This document shows, piece after piece, positions 6,793 through 7,370 of a DNA stretch of 7,370 bases. How positions within the stretch are numbered: the stretch's first letter is position 1; each line of letters starts with the position of its first letter. The position numbers and the translations under genes were made by a program. Origin of the DNA: Clostridiales bacterium UBA1246 (lineage in GTDB: Bacteria; Bacillota; Clostridia; Oscillospirales; Oscillospiraceae); NCBI GenBank assembly GCA_002308315.1, contig DBWE01000215.1, positions 426 to 7,795 of the forward strand, given 5' to 3'. Below the pieces are notes generated by a model. The model worked only from the letters and a program-made list of their open reading frames with translations. It was not told the origin of the DNA and ran no database searches.

Positions 6793-7370
6793 ATGATTAT
6801 GGATGATTTCAACGAGCTTCAGAATATTATCAACTCTTCGGCGCGGCACCTCGCTTCGCTGAATTCCATGCGCGTCTGCGGAGGCGTCAGCCGTCCCGGC
6901 ATGAAGAAAAAGGTCGTACGTCTTATCGATCTTCTCCGCAGCGCGATGTATCCCTCCATTTTTCCCGAAGAGCATGACGGCCGCTTTATGGGCGCCATAA
7001 TTTCGGGTTATCTTCAGCAGGCCTCCATCCTCCTGCGAGGGATGATATGCGATATCATGGGCGGAGAAGGCTCGGACTGCGCCGACAGGCTCGTATCCGA
7101 GTTTATTTCCGAGATCCCCGCCATCTCCGACTGCCTTGAGACCGATATCCAAGCCGCGTATGAAGGCGACCCGGCGGCGGTCTCCGAGGAGGAGATCATG
7201 CTTGCCTACCCTGCTTTTGAAGCCATAAGCATTTACAGGCTCGCTCACTGTCTCTACGTGCTCGGCGTGCCTATCCTGCCGAGGATGATGACGGAATACG
7301 CTCATACTCTCACGGGCATAGACATACATCCCGGGGCGTCTATTGGCAGATATTTCTTTATCGACCACGG
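6793..7370 (+). CDS. cysE: Serine O-acetyltransferase, EpsC/CysE type (C-terminus cut by window edge)
   Basis: The first 193 residues are present and the frame runs off the right edge. The enzyme makes O-acetylserine from serine and acetyl-CoA, the first committed step of cysteine synthesis, in the cytoplasm. The N-terminal helical region carries TDIQAAYEGDPAA (117-129) and YPAFEAISIYRLAHCLY (139-155), followed by GVPILPRMMTEYAHTLTGIDIHPGA (158-182, in part). H179 in DIHPGA is the expected catalytic histidine. The left-handed beta-helix is just beginning (SIGRYFFIDHG). The long N-terminus (about 110 residues before the TDIQAA block) and the MTEYAH-x-TGIDIHPGA wording fit the EpsC-like branch. 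The ATGs at 6793 and 6799 are in frame and neither has a good ribosome binding site; 6793 is taken for length. It probably shares the glycosidase transcript, because I see no promoter or terminator in the 34-base gap. Confidence 0.95.
   Translation, partial: MIMDDFNELQNIINSSARHLASLNSMRVCGGVSRPGMKKKVVRLIDLLRSAMYPSIFPEEHDGRFMGAIISGYLQQASILLRGMICDIMGGEGSDCADRLVSEFISEIPAISDCLETDIQAAYEGDPAAVSEEEIMLAYPAFEAISIYRLAHCLYVLGVPILPRMMTEYAHTLTGIDIHPGASIGRYFFIDH

Noticed and set aside
5742..6812. Open frame of 356 codons on the minus strand antisense to the glycosidase
   Set aside because: Low-complexity Ala/Gly/Val translation with no motif, opposite a well-supported glycosidase that has its own promoter and ribosome binding site.

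Overview
The window is a compact, fairly GC-rich stretch of bacterial chromosome, most likely from an uncultured member of the Clostridia (Bacillota). I infer this from the gene order (SpoU/TrmH-type methyltransferase, dprA, topA, trmFO), the folate-type trmFO, an EpsC-type serine acetyltransferase, and strong AAGGAG-type ribosome binding sites. There are no mobile elements, CRISPR arrays, rRNA genes or tRNA genes, and coding density is close to complete.

Left block (minus strand, about 1-4758). Five genes read leftward with gaps or overlaps of no more than 11 bp, so they look like one operon: a membrane-anchored protein of unknown function, a SpoU/TrmH-family RNA 2'-O-methyltransferase, dprA (DNA uptake and processing), topA (topoisomerase I), and the first 21 codons of trmFO (tRNA m5U54 methylation), which runs off the left edge. 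dprA-topA-trmFO is a housekeeping neighbourhood seen widely in Bacillota. Its genes share DNA and RNA maintenance rather than one pathway.

Central intergenic region (about 4759-4964). This is the only non-coding stretch of any size. It holds two divergent sigma-A-like promoters, both with an extended -10 of the form TGNTAAAAT. A short CGGGA-G-TCCCG palindrome lies between them.

Right block (plus strand, 4965-7370). A cytoplasmic glycoside hydrolase of the (alpha/alpha)6-barrel GH63/GH37-like type is followed after 34 bp by a serine O-acetyltransferase (cysteine biosynthesis), which is cut by the right edge before its hexapeptide-repeat domain is complete.

I found no clearly new biological system. 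The points most worth a second look are the glycosidase, whose C-terminal catalytic-base motif does not match the usual form; the shared promoter region; the uncharacterised membrane protein at the head of the topA operon; and the weak start signals of the serine acetyltransferase gene.
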